A DNA stretch of 64,000 bases, taken from the NCBI GenBank assembly GCA_903813345.2, contig CAIIXF020000007.1, forward strand, positions 16,906,714-16,970,713, in the 5' to 3' direction. Positions within the stretch are counted from its first letter, which is position 1. Each line of letters opens with the position of its first letter. This document shows, piece by piece, positions 25,818 through 39,600 of this stretch. The notes beneath the pieces were generated by a model. It searched no databases. It was not told the origin of the DNA and worked only from the letters and a program-made list of their open reading frames with translations. This stretch comes from Owenia fusiformis (lineage: Eukaryota; Annelida; Polychaeta; Sabellida; Oweniidae). The position numbers were made by a program, and so were the translations under genes.

Positions 25818-26810
25818 TTTTTGGCTCACACAGTGAGCCTATGGGATCGACCAGGCGTCCGTCCGTCCATCCGTCCGTCCGTCCATCCGTCCGTTGGTCC
25901 GTCTGTCAACATTGGCCACAAAAATTAAAACTGCTATTCGGATTGAGTCATAACCACATTCATTTTATGCATATCCATATGCCTATTTGATCTATCATCG
26001 CCATTTCCCAAGTTTCCCCGGTTTCCGAGAAATAGCTGATTTTGATGTCAAAAAGTCAAATTTTCTGTAAATACTAGACACTTTGTTGAAGAAGAACTTT
26101 CAAATAACTTTTAGTAGTTGCTGTATATGCAACTTATGTCCTCTGAAGATTTCAAAGCTCTTGGAATTACAGTTTTTGGTGTTTACTCTATAAAATTTGA
26201 CAAAAAGTAGGACTCAGTTTCAGGAAACTTTCTCATGTATAAAGTCAATGGCAGGTTTTGTGATTGACAAGTTTCTCAAAGTTTGCCTTATACTTGATCT
26301 TTTCTTGCAATGAATTACATTATAACTAGATTGAAGCATTCCCTACATATTGTTCAATATATGTCAGCATCAAATTTTTACCGTTTTTGAGATATTTGAC
26401 GTCAAAAAACAGTAAAAATAAGTTATTTTTCAACTTGCTTCAATTTGACCAAATTTTTTTGGAAAATCATCTACAAGTTGCCAGGAGTCCAAATGTGACA
26501 TTAGATTTAGGATTTGACCTTTACTTGACCTTCAGTGACCTTCGAAAGGTCAAAAAAGTTGATTTTTCAAATTGATTTTTGGATGTAAATTTTGGTCAGC
26601 TTAATCACAAAAGACCTTACTGAGCTGTGACTAATATAAGTAAAATTTTCAAGGTCAAAGGTCATCAAACTAGGTCACTCAACTGTGCTAAGTTTCTCAA
26701 AGTTCGAGACTACAAATCCAAATCAATATTTTTGTTTGAAAGTCAGGATATACATTTCTCTGAAGGTTCCAAACTGTGTGAGCACAGGACCGTGGGTCCT
26801 TCATTGGAAA
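25818..26810. mobile_element. Probable interspersed repeat with GTCC-rich head
   Basis: It opens with GGCTCACACAGTGAGCCTAT and a simple GTCC/ATCC array (about 25855-25905). It runs through repeated AAGGTCA and TTTGACC words, and closes near GTGTGAGCACAGG, which is partly complementary to the head. Such GTCCGTCC-headed repeats are common in marine invertebrate genomes. Boundaries are approximate and there is no reading frame of note. Confidence 0.45.
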
Positions 26811-27683
26811 ATATGACCTTTTTGTATCATAATTCCTACCTCCACCGTGCATTATTTTTTATAAAGATTAATATTAATTTACATTATTAATTAGAATTAA
26901 AAGAAGTGATTTCAACTTTTAAACCCATTTATAACAAATGCTATCCTTAATATAAAGCAAAATACTAATGACTTAATACTACCTGTCTTATAACTTGCAA
27001 TTGCCATGAGATATCCACTTTTTAAGTGCATATGGTGAGATGTTGTTCATTTTGTGTGTCAATCAACAGATGAGGTTTTCTTTATTCTCGTAATTCAGAA
27101 AGAGTCTCTGCCAATTTTATTTCACATTGGCTGAACTTTGAAATACTAAGTAAGATAAAGTTATTAAACATTAACTATTTTAAGTATCAGAAAAAATATT
27201 AAATGCAGATTAGGATCATGAATTTTTATTGGAGATTTACTAGGACTCTATTCTAACAGTTTGACGTCAATGAGACAATATCAAAATTAAATATACTTCA
27301 TGCTGTCACATGTATATGAAATGTTAAAGGCACAGGGTGTATTTTATATAAATTTTGTTTTTTGACCTGTGAATTACATATTCTTCTCAGTTTAATAGTG
27401 GGCTGCATTACTGCCTTCGTGAATGTATTATTTAAGCTTCTGAATGTATTAGACAGTCTGTGATTGCTAGTTAATGAATAAGAGTAAACAATAGGATGGA
27501 CAATAAAACATATCAGGTTAAATCAACACTGTAAGATAGATCGTACTGTGTCAAGAGAGCCTGTATGTATTACTGATTTATTAACCTAGGAAGTTAAACT
27601 CTCATATTAGTTAGTGACATCAGTCTGGAGAGACGGAACACGGATATTTATTGGATTAATACAGGGATAAATTATTGATCAAA

Positions 27684-30600
27684 ATGCCTGAAGATTCTAC
27701 AGCTAAACCTGCCGAGAATGTCCCTGAAGAAGCCCCTAAGGAAGAAGCTTCAAAAACTGGTGAAGCTTCAGCTAAGCCACCAGCTATCAGGTATTGATAT
27801 GTTATTTCCTTGATAGGATTCTATAGCTTACTGATATGTTTAGTTATTCACTATATGTTCTGTGTTTTCCTCATTAGTAATTGCAGTGTTTCATTTACAT
27901 CATTTAAGCATCTGTGACATTGACAGAGGGCATCTTTCTTGTACATCATTAAAGTATATCACTACATCAGGAATTATATCATATTGAAGGTCTTAGGATT
28001 ATGATTTTTGAGCTCTTGTTTGTCTTTTCATCTCAAGTTTTGCTTCTTTGTATATTGGCAGTACTTTAGTAGCATATGGTTCCATTTGAATTGCTGTATT
28101 GGATAAGCCGGAAATTAAAAGAAATATATAAGCTGTTGCTAGGATACCTGTCAAGTAAAGATTGGACGAGGCTAGATATTTTCATAATGGAGAATATCTC
28201 TTCATACCGCCAAAAACATAATTATTGTTAAGCAGTATTTACAGTTTTATCACCAGGATTGATGTACATGTATTAGAACAGTTAGACATGTAATTAATTG
28301 AATGAAGACAATTCAAGACATCCATATTTTATGGGAAAATATGTAGGCATATTTTGTTTAAAATATGGTCAAATTCCTCACTGCCTCCATTGAGTGAAAG
28401 ATGGGTTAGTCAATTAGCATGTCCAGCCAGCATTGTCTATTATGACTTGATTATGAAAAATGGATGAAGTAATAATAATGTCCATTGCTATTTTCATGAT
28501 ATTCTGTCTCAGTTCAATCGAGGTCATCGAGGACATGTGCACTCAAACATTGGTTTGGGTGAAAAAATAAGGCTTCAGAAGGAAAATAAACATTGTAATT
28601 TTGTACATGTCTGTTATGATTTATCAGTTGTACCAGGTGTTATAACCAGGATTACAATCCACAATACACAGTATATATATGCTTGTACTATAAATCTTGT
28701 GATTGAAAACCTTGTATAATATACAGTTTGTATGTAGTCATATGATACCATTGCTATACTTAAGTTGTTTGTTGTTTTTCTATAATTATCTCCTTCACAA
28801 AGAGGCACTCTCAAATAAAAGTCATTTTGACATTCCGTTCAATGTTGTAAATTATTTAAGAAAATTGTTTTTATGTCTACTTCGAGAATAAGATAACTGT
28901 ACAGGGAAACCTCTTTGTAGGGAACACCTCAGTATATTCAGATAATATTTTGTTCAGAATTTCAAGACTTAAGAATGTCAAGAGGAATTGTTTAAACAAA
29001 TTTTGTAAGATTCCATCATCTAGATTTTCATACATTAACAAGTGTTTTTTGTTGCATTTATGGAAGGGTCTTCAATTTGTGCTATAGTTTAAGGTCTCGC
29101 ATCATTCAAATACTGTGATATTATAAGAAAGGGTCGTCTTTTCATGCATTACACGAAATTCACTCTATAGTATAAAGTAAATCAATAACAATATTTTAGT
29201 TATAATGATGATGATATCCCTAGTGTTTTTCTCATCTGGGTGTACAACTACAGTTTTATCAATTTTGATTGACAACTACTGTACTCCATGTATTGTTCGC
29301 GTGCGATTTAATTTCGCTTTGTTCGCGAATGTAGTAAAATCGCGAACATTTATCGTCGCGAAATTTGTCTTTCAAAAACTCCTGGGATTTAATCCGGGAA
29401 TTTCGATATGTTTCGTCCAGTGTTGTTTGGCGATCAGAAAAAAGGCATAAAAATTTTGAATTAGCTTAAATAGGCCAACAAAGGCAAGAACTGTTGACGA
29501 CAATGATATCCTACAAATTGAAGTTGAAAAAGCCATTTAAGAATATTCAAATAAATGCCTTAAACGTGGGAAATACAAACATGTTAAGCTCATGCATATG
29601 TAAAAAGGCATGTAAGTGTATTAATATTATCATTAGAGTTTACAGAGCTGGAGGAAAAAATCAACTAGTGCAATCCGCGAAATGTCATCAACTCAAATCA
29701 GCGAAATTAAATAGCCGCGAACTCGCACTTTTGAAAAATCGCAAAATTTTATAGCGTCGATATTTACCAGGAGTACAGTATCCTAACTTGCTCTATTTGT
29801 TCATTGTTAGAATGATTGCGAACACAATTGCAGGTTTTATTGTACATAGACCTCATATGTCAAATTCTATTCTAAGTTATTAGAGTGTAGCAAAGGGACT
29901 TATACTAGAATGAGAATATGTTGTATCATTCCATTCTGATAATATTTCTATCTTGTATATTTCTGACTTAAACGAGCGTATATGAGTTGGTATGGTTATC
30001 CCACCGAACGAAGTTCGAGGGGGATATAGGAAAGCTGTCCATCCGTTCGTCTGTTTGTCCGGGTGATAACTCAAATACTGGTTGACTGATTTGATTTGAA
30101 TTTTATAGACGTATGCCTTATGAGGGTAGGGACAAACAAGCTCTGCTCAAGAAGGAATTTTTAAGATGGCCACTAATAATCAAAATATGTTTTGTTTGGT
30201 GGGATTTGCTACTCTGTGGAGTTGCTGTTTTTCTAGTTCTAGTTTAGTAAGATCTGTTTTGCTCTTCTTTAAATGTTGCCCTTTGTGGTCTTTGATGCAG
30301 ATTGTGGACATGTATATTGTTACACAGGTTGACACCCAGTCCTAGTAGATGAAAATATGGTCAGTTAGGTAAGATAATGTAAATGAATAGAGCACCTTCT
30401 CTATTTGTTTGATTTTGCTACTCTAAAAGAGAGCTTCAACTACGTATATATGATAATTACAAGGCTTTGTACCTCAGCGTGTAAATGGAGAGTTTCCCCC
30501 CCCCCCCGAGGTATCTCTTGGGTTGTCTCTCATACTATAGTTACCCATTGTTTAATGTTGAATGACACATAATGACTGGAGATATATAAAACATTTTGGG

Positions 30601-33600
30601 GGCTATCTTTGAGACAATTGAACTGGGTATTGATGCTGAAGTGAAGCTTGATCATGCCGGCTGACAGAATCCTATTGATATGCATAGATGTTACTAAGAT
30701 TACATTTTGTATTCTATACACAAAGTCCCAGTGTGGATGGGATTTAGAGACTATTGTTACAAGGAAATGAACAGGAACATCCATTCAATGGTCATTGCAG
30801 GAATCATAATGGAAATGGAAGAGTAACTGAGTTCTTCAGTATTCAATTGACTTTCTTTCATTGTAGTGAGCCATAATGCCTTTTCTATCTCTGTCCCCTT
30901 GTCGTGCAACAGAGATGCTTTGAGTGTCTTTTGAAATACTTATGGCAATGTTAGATGGACTATTACATTTTGTTCATCATGATATTGCTAGCTAAACTGA
31001 GTCAGATGGGTTTCACGTTATAGGAAATTACTGCAACAAAGCGTATACTTTCATTATAAATTAGAACTAAGTAGCACTTATTCTGTAAGAGTTTTGAACA
31101 TTCTGATCAATTCATGGTATAGTTCTCTGTTATTCCATATTCCCTGCAGGGATTGGGGGATATTGCTATTCTAACTTAGTTAGACTGTATTGAAAGATAT
31201 TATATTTTTGCCAAATATGAGTGCACATTCTTAAGTCATGATTGTATTATATTAATATGCAATTATAGCAATTTTTCACAAATATAAATGTCTTGTGATA
31301 AACAACTTGAGTGACTTTTAGTAGATTTTTGAGAGTTTGTTTACTGTAGAATGTATGGTATCTTTATTTCCCCAGAGGACATTTGACCTGACAATATAAT
31401 TTGACATTCAAGTAGCACATGAGCATAGTGGCCTGTTGGCTGGTACTCTTGGCCTCGTAGCAAATGTTTACCTGTTGCTAATTATCTATATACCAGATAA
31501 TTATAATATGCAGATGCAGGATAAAGAATGAAAACTGCAAAAGTTAACCAATCAAAATTTTTTTTCTTTATCAACCTTTAACATCAGTAGATGTAGAGAT
31601 TGAGAATGTGTTTCACTGCTGTTTTAGATATGGACTGTTTACAATTAATAATACGTCCAATCCTGACCCATCTCTCTCAGTCTCTCACCTCCTATGTGGA
31701 ATAGAATAGAAATAGTGCAAGACTACTTGTTTTATTGATGTTGAGAAGATGATTTCTGCATGATTAAAGAATATTTTCTGTTTAATGAGCTGGAAAAGCT
31801 TCTGATAAATGATATATTTCAGATTAATAAAAAATCAATTTGTAATGGCTTGATTTCAATATTCATCCCCAGAGTTTTTTTCACATGGATAAAAAATTCC
31901 CCTTTGAACATAGTTATGACCAATTTGAGATTTCTCTTTTGAGAGATTTCTTAATGTCTCAAGTAGGTGCAATGTTACTTCAGTGGGAGATCACTTGGTT
32001 AATTATTAGATGCTTCTCCATCAGGAGCTGATTGGGTTGTGCATGGTACAACTTAGAATTTTTACCTTCCTACCAATCACTCCACTGTAATACAATTTAG
32101 CCCTGGTTTAGAACCACTAAATGAATGGGGGTAACAATGCTTATTCATAGCAATATTAATTATATTTTGAGATTTAGGGTTAAATTATACAATTATAAAC
32201 ATTTAAGCATATTAAAAAATCTCAAAATGAGATAATGAGCCAGATTTTGTGAGTTTCCTAACTGGATTCAAAACGATTTTCAACTGATTGCTGCACAGTC
32301 CCTTTGAATTCTCAGCTGGGTACAACATTTGGAAGCTTGCTCCAGTGCTTTGCAGCATTCTTTCTCCTGTTTTCATAGGAATTAATAAGACACAAGAAAA
32401 GGGGACGTCAGTTACTAGTTTACAGAGACTCTAAGAGCTGATGTCAAAACTTTCATTTATACATTGTTGAAACAATAGTCTATTATCACAATATTATTTT
32501 TCAGTCTGTCAACGAATCCCAAAATTATGACTGGAAGAACTTTGATTGTGACTGGTGCCAACTCTGGTATTGGATACGAGGCTGCCCGCTATCTCTGCGA
32601 GGGAGGCAATGACGTCATCTTGGCCTGTAGGAATGAGGAGCGTGGAAAGGAGGCATTGAACAAGATTAAATCACAAAATCCAAATGCTCTCGTAACTTTT
32701 ATGCAGGTATTTTTTCATTTTTCTATATCAAAACTTTGAAAATTATATGGTATTTCTAGCGTATTCATTAAAAACTCTGAAAATATTCTTTCATCTTCTA
32801 ATTATGTACTTTCAGTTGTATAGATAAATTAATTTGATATAATCATGGTTTGATTGATTAAAACAATTCTGAAGTACTTTTAAAGTCACCTTATATAGGG
32901 TCAAGATAATGAGACTCCTAATGTGGGAGTTCTTCAAAGCAACCACAATGTTAGTATTTGTTTTGTGAAAACATATCTTATCTTATAGGAAGTAACTTAT
33001 ACATTTGGATCATTTGTCACAATAATAGCAGTTTTCTCACCAGGGTTTTTCTCAGCTGGCTGTGTAATTTCATTTTACATCCTCTAAATAAGAGCTGTCT
33101 AAAGCACTACAGGCTGATTTTTCATATTTCCAACCCTGAGTTAATAGAGATTATAATTAACTGGATGCTAGGATGATTATATGAATATGAATGTAAAACT
33201 GCATTGGGTTCAGGGCCTAGTTCCTTTAATACTTGGTGTAATGAGTAATGGCCACTATGTAGGCATGATCATGTCTACTTAGCTTCCCTGCCCACACAAC
33301 TTATCATTTCTGATCTGAGTGAAATAGCATTGATGCTTGAGATTTGCAGAGAATCAATAATCATTTTGGATGTTAAAATGGTACTAGTTTATAAAGTAGA
33401 AGCATTGGTGGAAATTAGTGAAGATTTTAGATGCAGAAATTCAATAAAAATGACTTAAGTCCAGCTCTTAAAAATCAAGTCTTAAAGGCTTAAAATCAAA
33501 GGATTGTCATGATATCAACTGTCAGAACTGTGAGATGTTTAAGAAAATAGGTAGGGCGTGGGATGTTGCAACAAAGGATAATGTAAAATTGTGACAATTT

Positions 33601-36600
33601 TTAGAAACTCGCATCTTCTCTCTATTTTCATAACCTGTCTCTAGTCTTTATTGCATCTAATGAAGCAGTAATTTCATTAGCAGCTGAATTGCTTTCAACT
33701 GATATTTTGTACTTATGCAAAGTCTCTTGGTTTGAAGATTTGATCAGGACTTCTTTCAACAAAGATTTTCCATGATCTGTGTTAAGCATCCTGTCTTCTA
33801 AAAAAGGGTTGTAGAATAGGACTGGTTAGTTAGATTTTAAATAGACTCAAGTAATGTATGAAATTGCACAACCTTGTAGCATGGCATATCACTTTCTTTT
33901 CACAAGGGAACAACATGCCAAGAAAAGCTAACCTTGACATACTGTGTTAAAACAATCATAAAACACATTCTTTTTATGCTGTAAGAATTGCTGTATACAA
34001 GACAACATTCCCATCCTGGATAATTTGTTATGCTTTAAAAAAGTGTAAAGTCTGTATTATGTTAAGGATGAATGTCAGATAAAAATGCTGTATCAGGTTT
34101 GAAATTGCTTCATTTGCAACACAGTGATGAGGTGACCTTGGAGATATGAGACGAATATTGATGAGTAGAGGAAATTACACTTCAATTTTCAATCTTGTAC
34201 CTTGATCTTAACTGGACTTCACTTCCAATTATTCCCAAGCCAATATCTCTGAATGTTTTATGATCATTGAGTCTATCAGTGCTTTGACTAACAAAATTAC
34301 ATTTCATAATGATACATTCATGTTGAGAGTACATGAGTTATTGAGGTTGTGTAACACTTTTTTGTTCCAATGGTTGATAAGATGTAACACAAGGTTGTTT
34401 CAATGCTTGAGAAGATACAGCTCAAGATTATTTCAATGCTTGATTTGATGCATCATCTGGTTGTTTCAATACTTGATATTAGATGCAGCCCTTGTATCTA
34501 TTGGTTGTTTCAGTGTTTAACTTATGCAGTAGTTTGGTTGTTTTTGTGCTCAATTTGATAAAGCACTTGATTGTTTTCAATGCTCAATTAAATGCCTAGT
34601 TGCAGCAAACAGTTGTTCAATAAAATCACAACAATGTTTTTCACTGTTCAGTACTGTATAACATGAAATATTGCCGTGGATCTAAAGTTGCCGATTGCCG
34701 AATGTAAAACAGAAACGGCAACATAAAATTCGGAAATATAATTAAGTAATTGAAGATCGATCTTAGTGGGCGATGATATGGTAGTTGTCTAACGTGTGTC
34801 AACTTACTGTAATAGGATAATTTTCTAACGAGTATCAACTAACTATACTTTAATAAAAATCATAAATAAAATACGATAAAATTGAATCTTTATTCCCCAG
34901 CTTAAAATTACAATAAAAAGTTAATAATTAAAATGATGCAGTTAAAATGCATGCAGTAAATTCTATAAGATATTAAAAGGATTGTCATGTTAAAAAGTTA
35001 AAATGTCAGAAGATCTATTTGTATCCAAGTGCTTTGGAAATCCCAGTATTAAAAGTTTTTAATCCCGATATTAAGTTTTTAATCCTGGTATTAATTGTCC
35101 TGAATCTGTCGAATGCGGGTAATCACTCAAATTGTCACTCATAATGTCAGGATGTCAGGTTTTCTGAGTCAGTCAAATGAAGGTGATTAAAATTCAGTTG
35201 TAAATCAAAATTATACTAGGGGTGTCAGCTTAGCAATATTTATTTATTTGGCTTTACATTTAGGGGTGTTGGCAAACTTTTATTCGGCAATAACAATTTT
35301 AATCCAATTCGGAAAATAAAGCACCCGGATTTAATACATGTTATACAGTATAACATATCATTATTTTACTTTACAAGTGTTTGCTTTCAAGTTAGGTGTT
35401 GTTGTACAGAAATGTTGATGAGTTGTGATATAAAAGCTAGGTGTTATGAGCAATTGAAGAGGTTTCAGCAACAGAAGATAACCCCGTAGGCCTTGCTAAG
35501 TGGAACAAAGTGTTTACCCTACTTGCAAATCATTTCCAGTGACTGTTATTCTTCATTATTTAGTTTTTAAGGCCTATAAGACATCTTAAGAGTTTCTTTT
35601 ATTGAAGTCAATGGGTCTTCTGCTGTGTTGCTTTCTCCAAAATCTATATTTTGTGTATAATCTATGATTTGTGATATCTTCGTATACCAGGGGTAGTTGC
35701 TATTGAGTAAAGTTGTAAGGGTTCAGATTTCTAAGTGTTGTGTTTAAGAACCAAGTAAGCATGCTATTTTGATTGTATTATCTCAGATCTACATTCAAGC
35801 TCTTGAAAAGTATTGCTTTATCATTGTGGCTTCATTGTGCGCTGTAAGCTGAATTTAATCATTAAATAAATGAAACATTCAAAGAAATCAGCTCTAAGGA
35901 AGCAAGATCCTCTTAGATATCAGAGTAAGGGGCTGGGTCCATTGTGGTTCAACAGCAGGAAGAGAAGGGACTCAGATAAATCAGAATGGGATGGGTCATG
36001 TTGTCTATCTTATAAAATACATATCCCAGCTCATACAAATCTGGATATAATGAAAATAGCCATTGACCCTTTATCTCAGATTTAATGAACAATTGTGTCA
36101 TCCATTTATTTACTTGACATCTAAGACAACACTATGCTTTATTTTCAGCTTGATCTTGCAAGTGTTGAATCTATTAAGAAGTTTGCAGAGGAGTTCAAAA
36201 CATCTGGAAAGAAGCTTCATGGTTTAGTGAACAATGCCGGAGTCACCCAGGCCTTTAAAGACACCACCAAACAGTTCACAACTGATGGCTATGAACTCAC
36301 CATGGGTACTAACCACTTGGGTATGTGTTCTTCCTTTCTACAAATTACTTTTTATCTGAAATTTTTTTGTATATTTTTACTGTTTTTATGAACGTTTTGG
36401 TGTGGAATTCATTCTGATATTCATCACATCTTTCTTTCAACTGGCTTGCAACATGATTGACAAAGATTGCATGTTTATCATGTTGTTTGAAATTAATTGC
36501 ACAATATCGCCAGAAATATTCCTTTTACAAATACTGTAAATAAAAAGTAAATAAGAAAATTAAACAATAAAAAATAAACATGGATATATGAAAACATTTC

Positions 36601-39600
36601 CACAAGAATTTGAAGGACCTGGGTTTCTTTTCATATGGAATTGTTGATAACACCCAGACATTTTACAATTTCAATCTATTCAACATTGTACCATGAACCA
36701 GATTACTTATTTTTAAAATTATATCCTATAGCTAGACTTTGCTTCCAATGTGCCCCTCATTTCCTATCAATGCTTTGATGTGCCATGTCTAGACTTCACC
36801 AAATCTCATGTTTCAGTAGTTGCATTGGCAATACCTGCAAGAATACTTTGTTTGGTATAATGCTGGAAATAATGATGAATTAATTAAGATAAAATGAAAA
36901 ATGTTTCAGGTCCATTCCTGTTAACTCACCTGCTCCTAGATGACTTGAAGAAAGCTGCAGAAGATGGCGGAGATGTTAGGATTGTTAATATTGCATCATC
37001 TTTACACAATCCAGCCACTATGAAGCGTATGGCAAAAGGTGAGTCTTGTATATGGGAGAAATATCTCTATTGTTGTTCTCAGAACTAAGTGATTCCCATA
37101 TGTGTGGTTCTGTGCCCATATAAGGCTATATTCAGTGGCCAAATCCCAAACTACGGAGAATAATTGTCACTTTTTATACCCTGAAGAATTCATGAATAGA
37201 ATGTTGAGAAAATCTATGATTCTATAACACGGTGCCCATGTCAAGCTGCGCGCCTACTTAGGCGCGCAGTTTGTTTCGATCACAAACTGCGTGCCTAAGA
37301 ACATTTAAGTCTGTATTTTGAAACGTAATTTAAAGACATTTATCCTACATTGCTTTCTTGTTCAATGCGTTCATTCTGTGGCGAATATACGAATCTTGCA
37401 AATACTAGCAAAAACTATGTGCAAATGAATCTAAGTTTTAAAACATAAGCAGATTAATGGCATTTTCGTCACTGATTTAACGGGAATTTATACGTAAATC
37501 GATCTAGCACTTTAAACATAAATGACAAATACTTTAGACTCATTTTATATTTAATTCCTTACACATTTATCATGTATAATTCAAAATATTTCGAGATAAA
37601 ACAGATAATCAGGAGATTAAAAAGAAATAAATCACAAACTGCATGCCTATTTTAGCCAGAAATTACAAACTGTGCGCATACACTATTAAAACTACATATT
37701 ATCATTGGAATATCTACAGAGGCACGTGTAGGTGTTTTTCATGTAGCTTTGGAAATTTTGCTTTATCGTCAGATTTTATGAGATTTTCATATTGAAAGTC
37801 AAAATGTATAATAGAAGTGACAATTATGGGGTTCTACTATTAGACACAAATGTGCCTTGTATGGCGCTTATGTTTTCTAATAATACAAAACAAGCTTGGA
37901 TAGGCAAGCAGTTTGGAAATATTAGGCACGCAGTTTGGGAAATACATGCGAATATTGGCGAGCAGTTTGACAAGAAAAATGTTTAAATCACGTTTATGGC
38001 ATATTATCGTTTTGAACACAAACTTTGCTGATTTAATCAGATGGAGTGATCCTATATATTCTAGCATACACAGACACAATGGCTGAATAAATGGCAAATG
38101 ACGATAAAAAGACATAGATATAAATTTACACTGTAAATTTTGAACACAGAAGTTACTTAAGACCCTTATATTGAGATATATCGGGAAAAACATTGAGTAC
38201 AATGAGTAAATTAAGTTCATCTTCACAGAATGGTACTATCTTTAGAACGAGACTAACCTTGTATTTTTCGTATTTTGGCTCTTTTTGGGAGTCGTGTCCT
38301 CCCCGTCTCACATTTTGAAATATGCGCGCAGTTTGTCAGAGTTTGAAACTGCGTGCCTAGTAGGCATGCTGCTTGACATGGGCATCATGTATAAAATTAA
38401 AGGAGGAAATCCCCATTATCAGTGATCAAAGCAGAATTCAACTAACTTTTAATATTTTGATGCATTCTATAAGATAGTAGTAAAGAGCTTTCTATGATGT
38501 GTAATTTTGGCATTGAAATCTGCAACAGTGCTATGGATATGCAATATTTTCAGATGTACGTGACCTCGATATTGAGGATTTAATGTATGACAAAGCTGGC
38601 TCCTTCAATGGTTTACAAGCTTATAAAGATTCCAAACTGGCAGATATTATGTTTACTTATGAACTTGCAAGGAGACTTGAAGGCACAGGAGTTACTGTGA
38701 ATGCCCTTAACCCAGGTAATATCACTACATGCGAGTAGAAATAATCTTGATTTTCATCATTAATATTCAAAATTCAGTCAAAGCGATGTCATATTTGAAA
38801 TCTGCATGTAAATGTACATCTAGAAATATGGTTTCGAAAATTGTCTATCAACTTTGAAAATTTAATTTTTTTTGAAAATGTGACTTCTTGTTCGGGTTGA
38901 TTTCCCATAGACCCCATGTTAGAAAATCACAAAAAGTGAATTATCTTTTCTTGTATTGGACAGATAACATTTTCTTTTACTGGACATATTTAAATTTGCA
39001 TAAGTATTAGATACATAAGGGTTATATGAAAAATGAACCATGCAAATAGATGTAATTTAAGTTAAAGGGAACTTTCTACTATACCCACCATGCTATCTGA
39101 CCCGAACGAGCCACCTGGTGGTGAATCTGGTAACTACCTACTCGCATCTGCGTTATTAAATGAACCAAGGTGGAAAATTGACAGAAAGTATTTCAGACTA
39201 GATCACAAAAATGTTATTATCACAGATTCATAAAATGTGAAACTTACATTTAACCACTTCCAACTTCTAAAATAATCAAAAACATAGTTGTAATAGTGTT
39301 AAGTATCTGACTGAAAGATTAGTTTATGCTTGATTTCAGGTTTTAAGTATCTGGCTGAAAGGTTTAAGTGCTTGATTTCAGATTTTAAGTATCTGACTGA
39401 ATAGTTTATATGCTTGATTTCAGGTTTTAAGTATCTGACTGAATGGTTTTTATGCTTGATTTCAGGTTTTAAGTATCTGAATGAATGGTTTATATGCTTG
39501 ATTTCAGGTTTTAAGTATCTGACTGAATGGTTTATATACTTGATTTCAGGTTTTAAGTATCTGACTGAATGGTTTATATGCTTGATTTCAGGTTTAAAGT

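Noticed and set aside
34260-34448. Frame with RLFQCLI repeats
   Set aside because: Comes from the 33-bp intronic minisatellite.
37840-38226. 128-codon minus-strand frame
   Set aside because: Lies inside a TIR element in an SDR intron, is rich in Ile, Leu, Phe and Cys as AT-rich noise often is, and matches no family I know.
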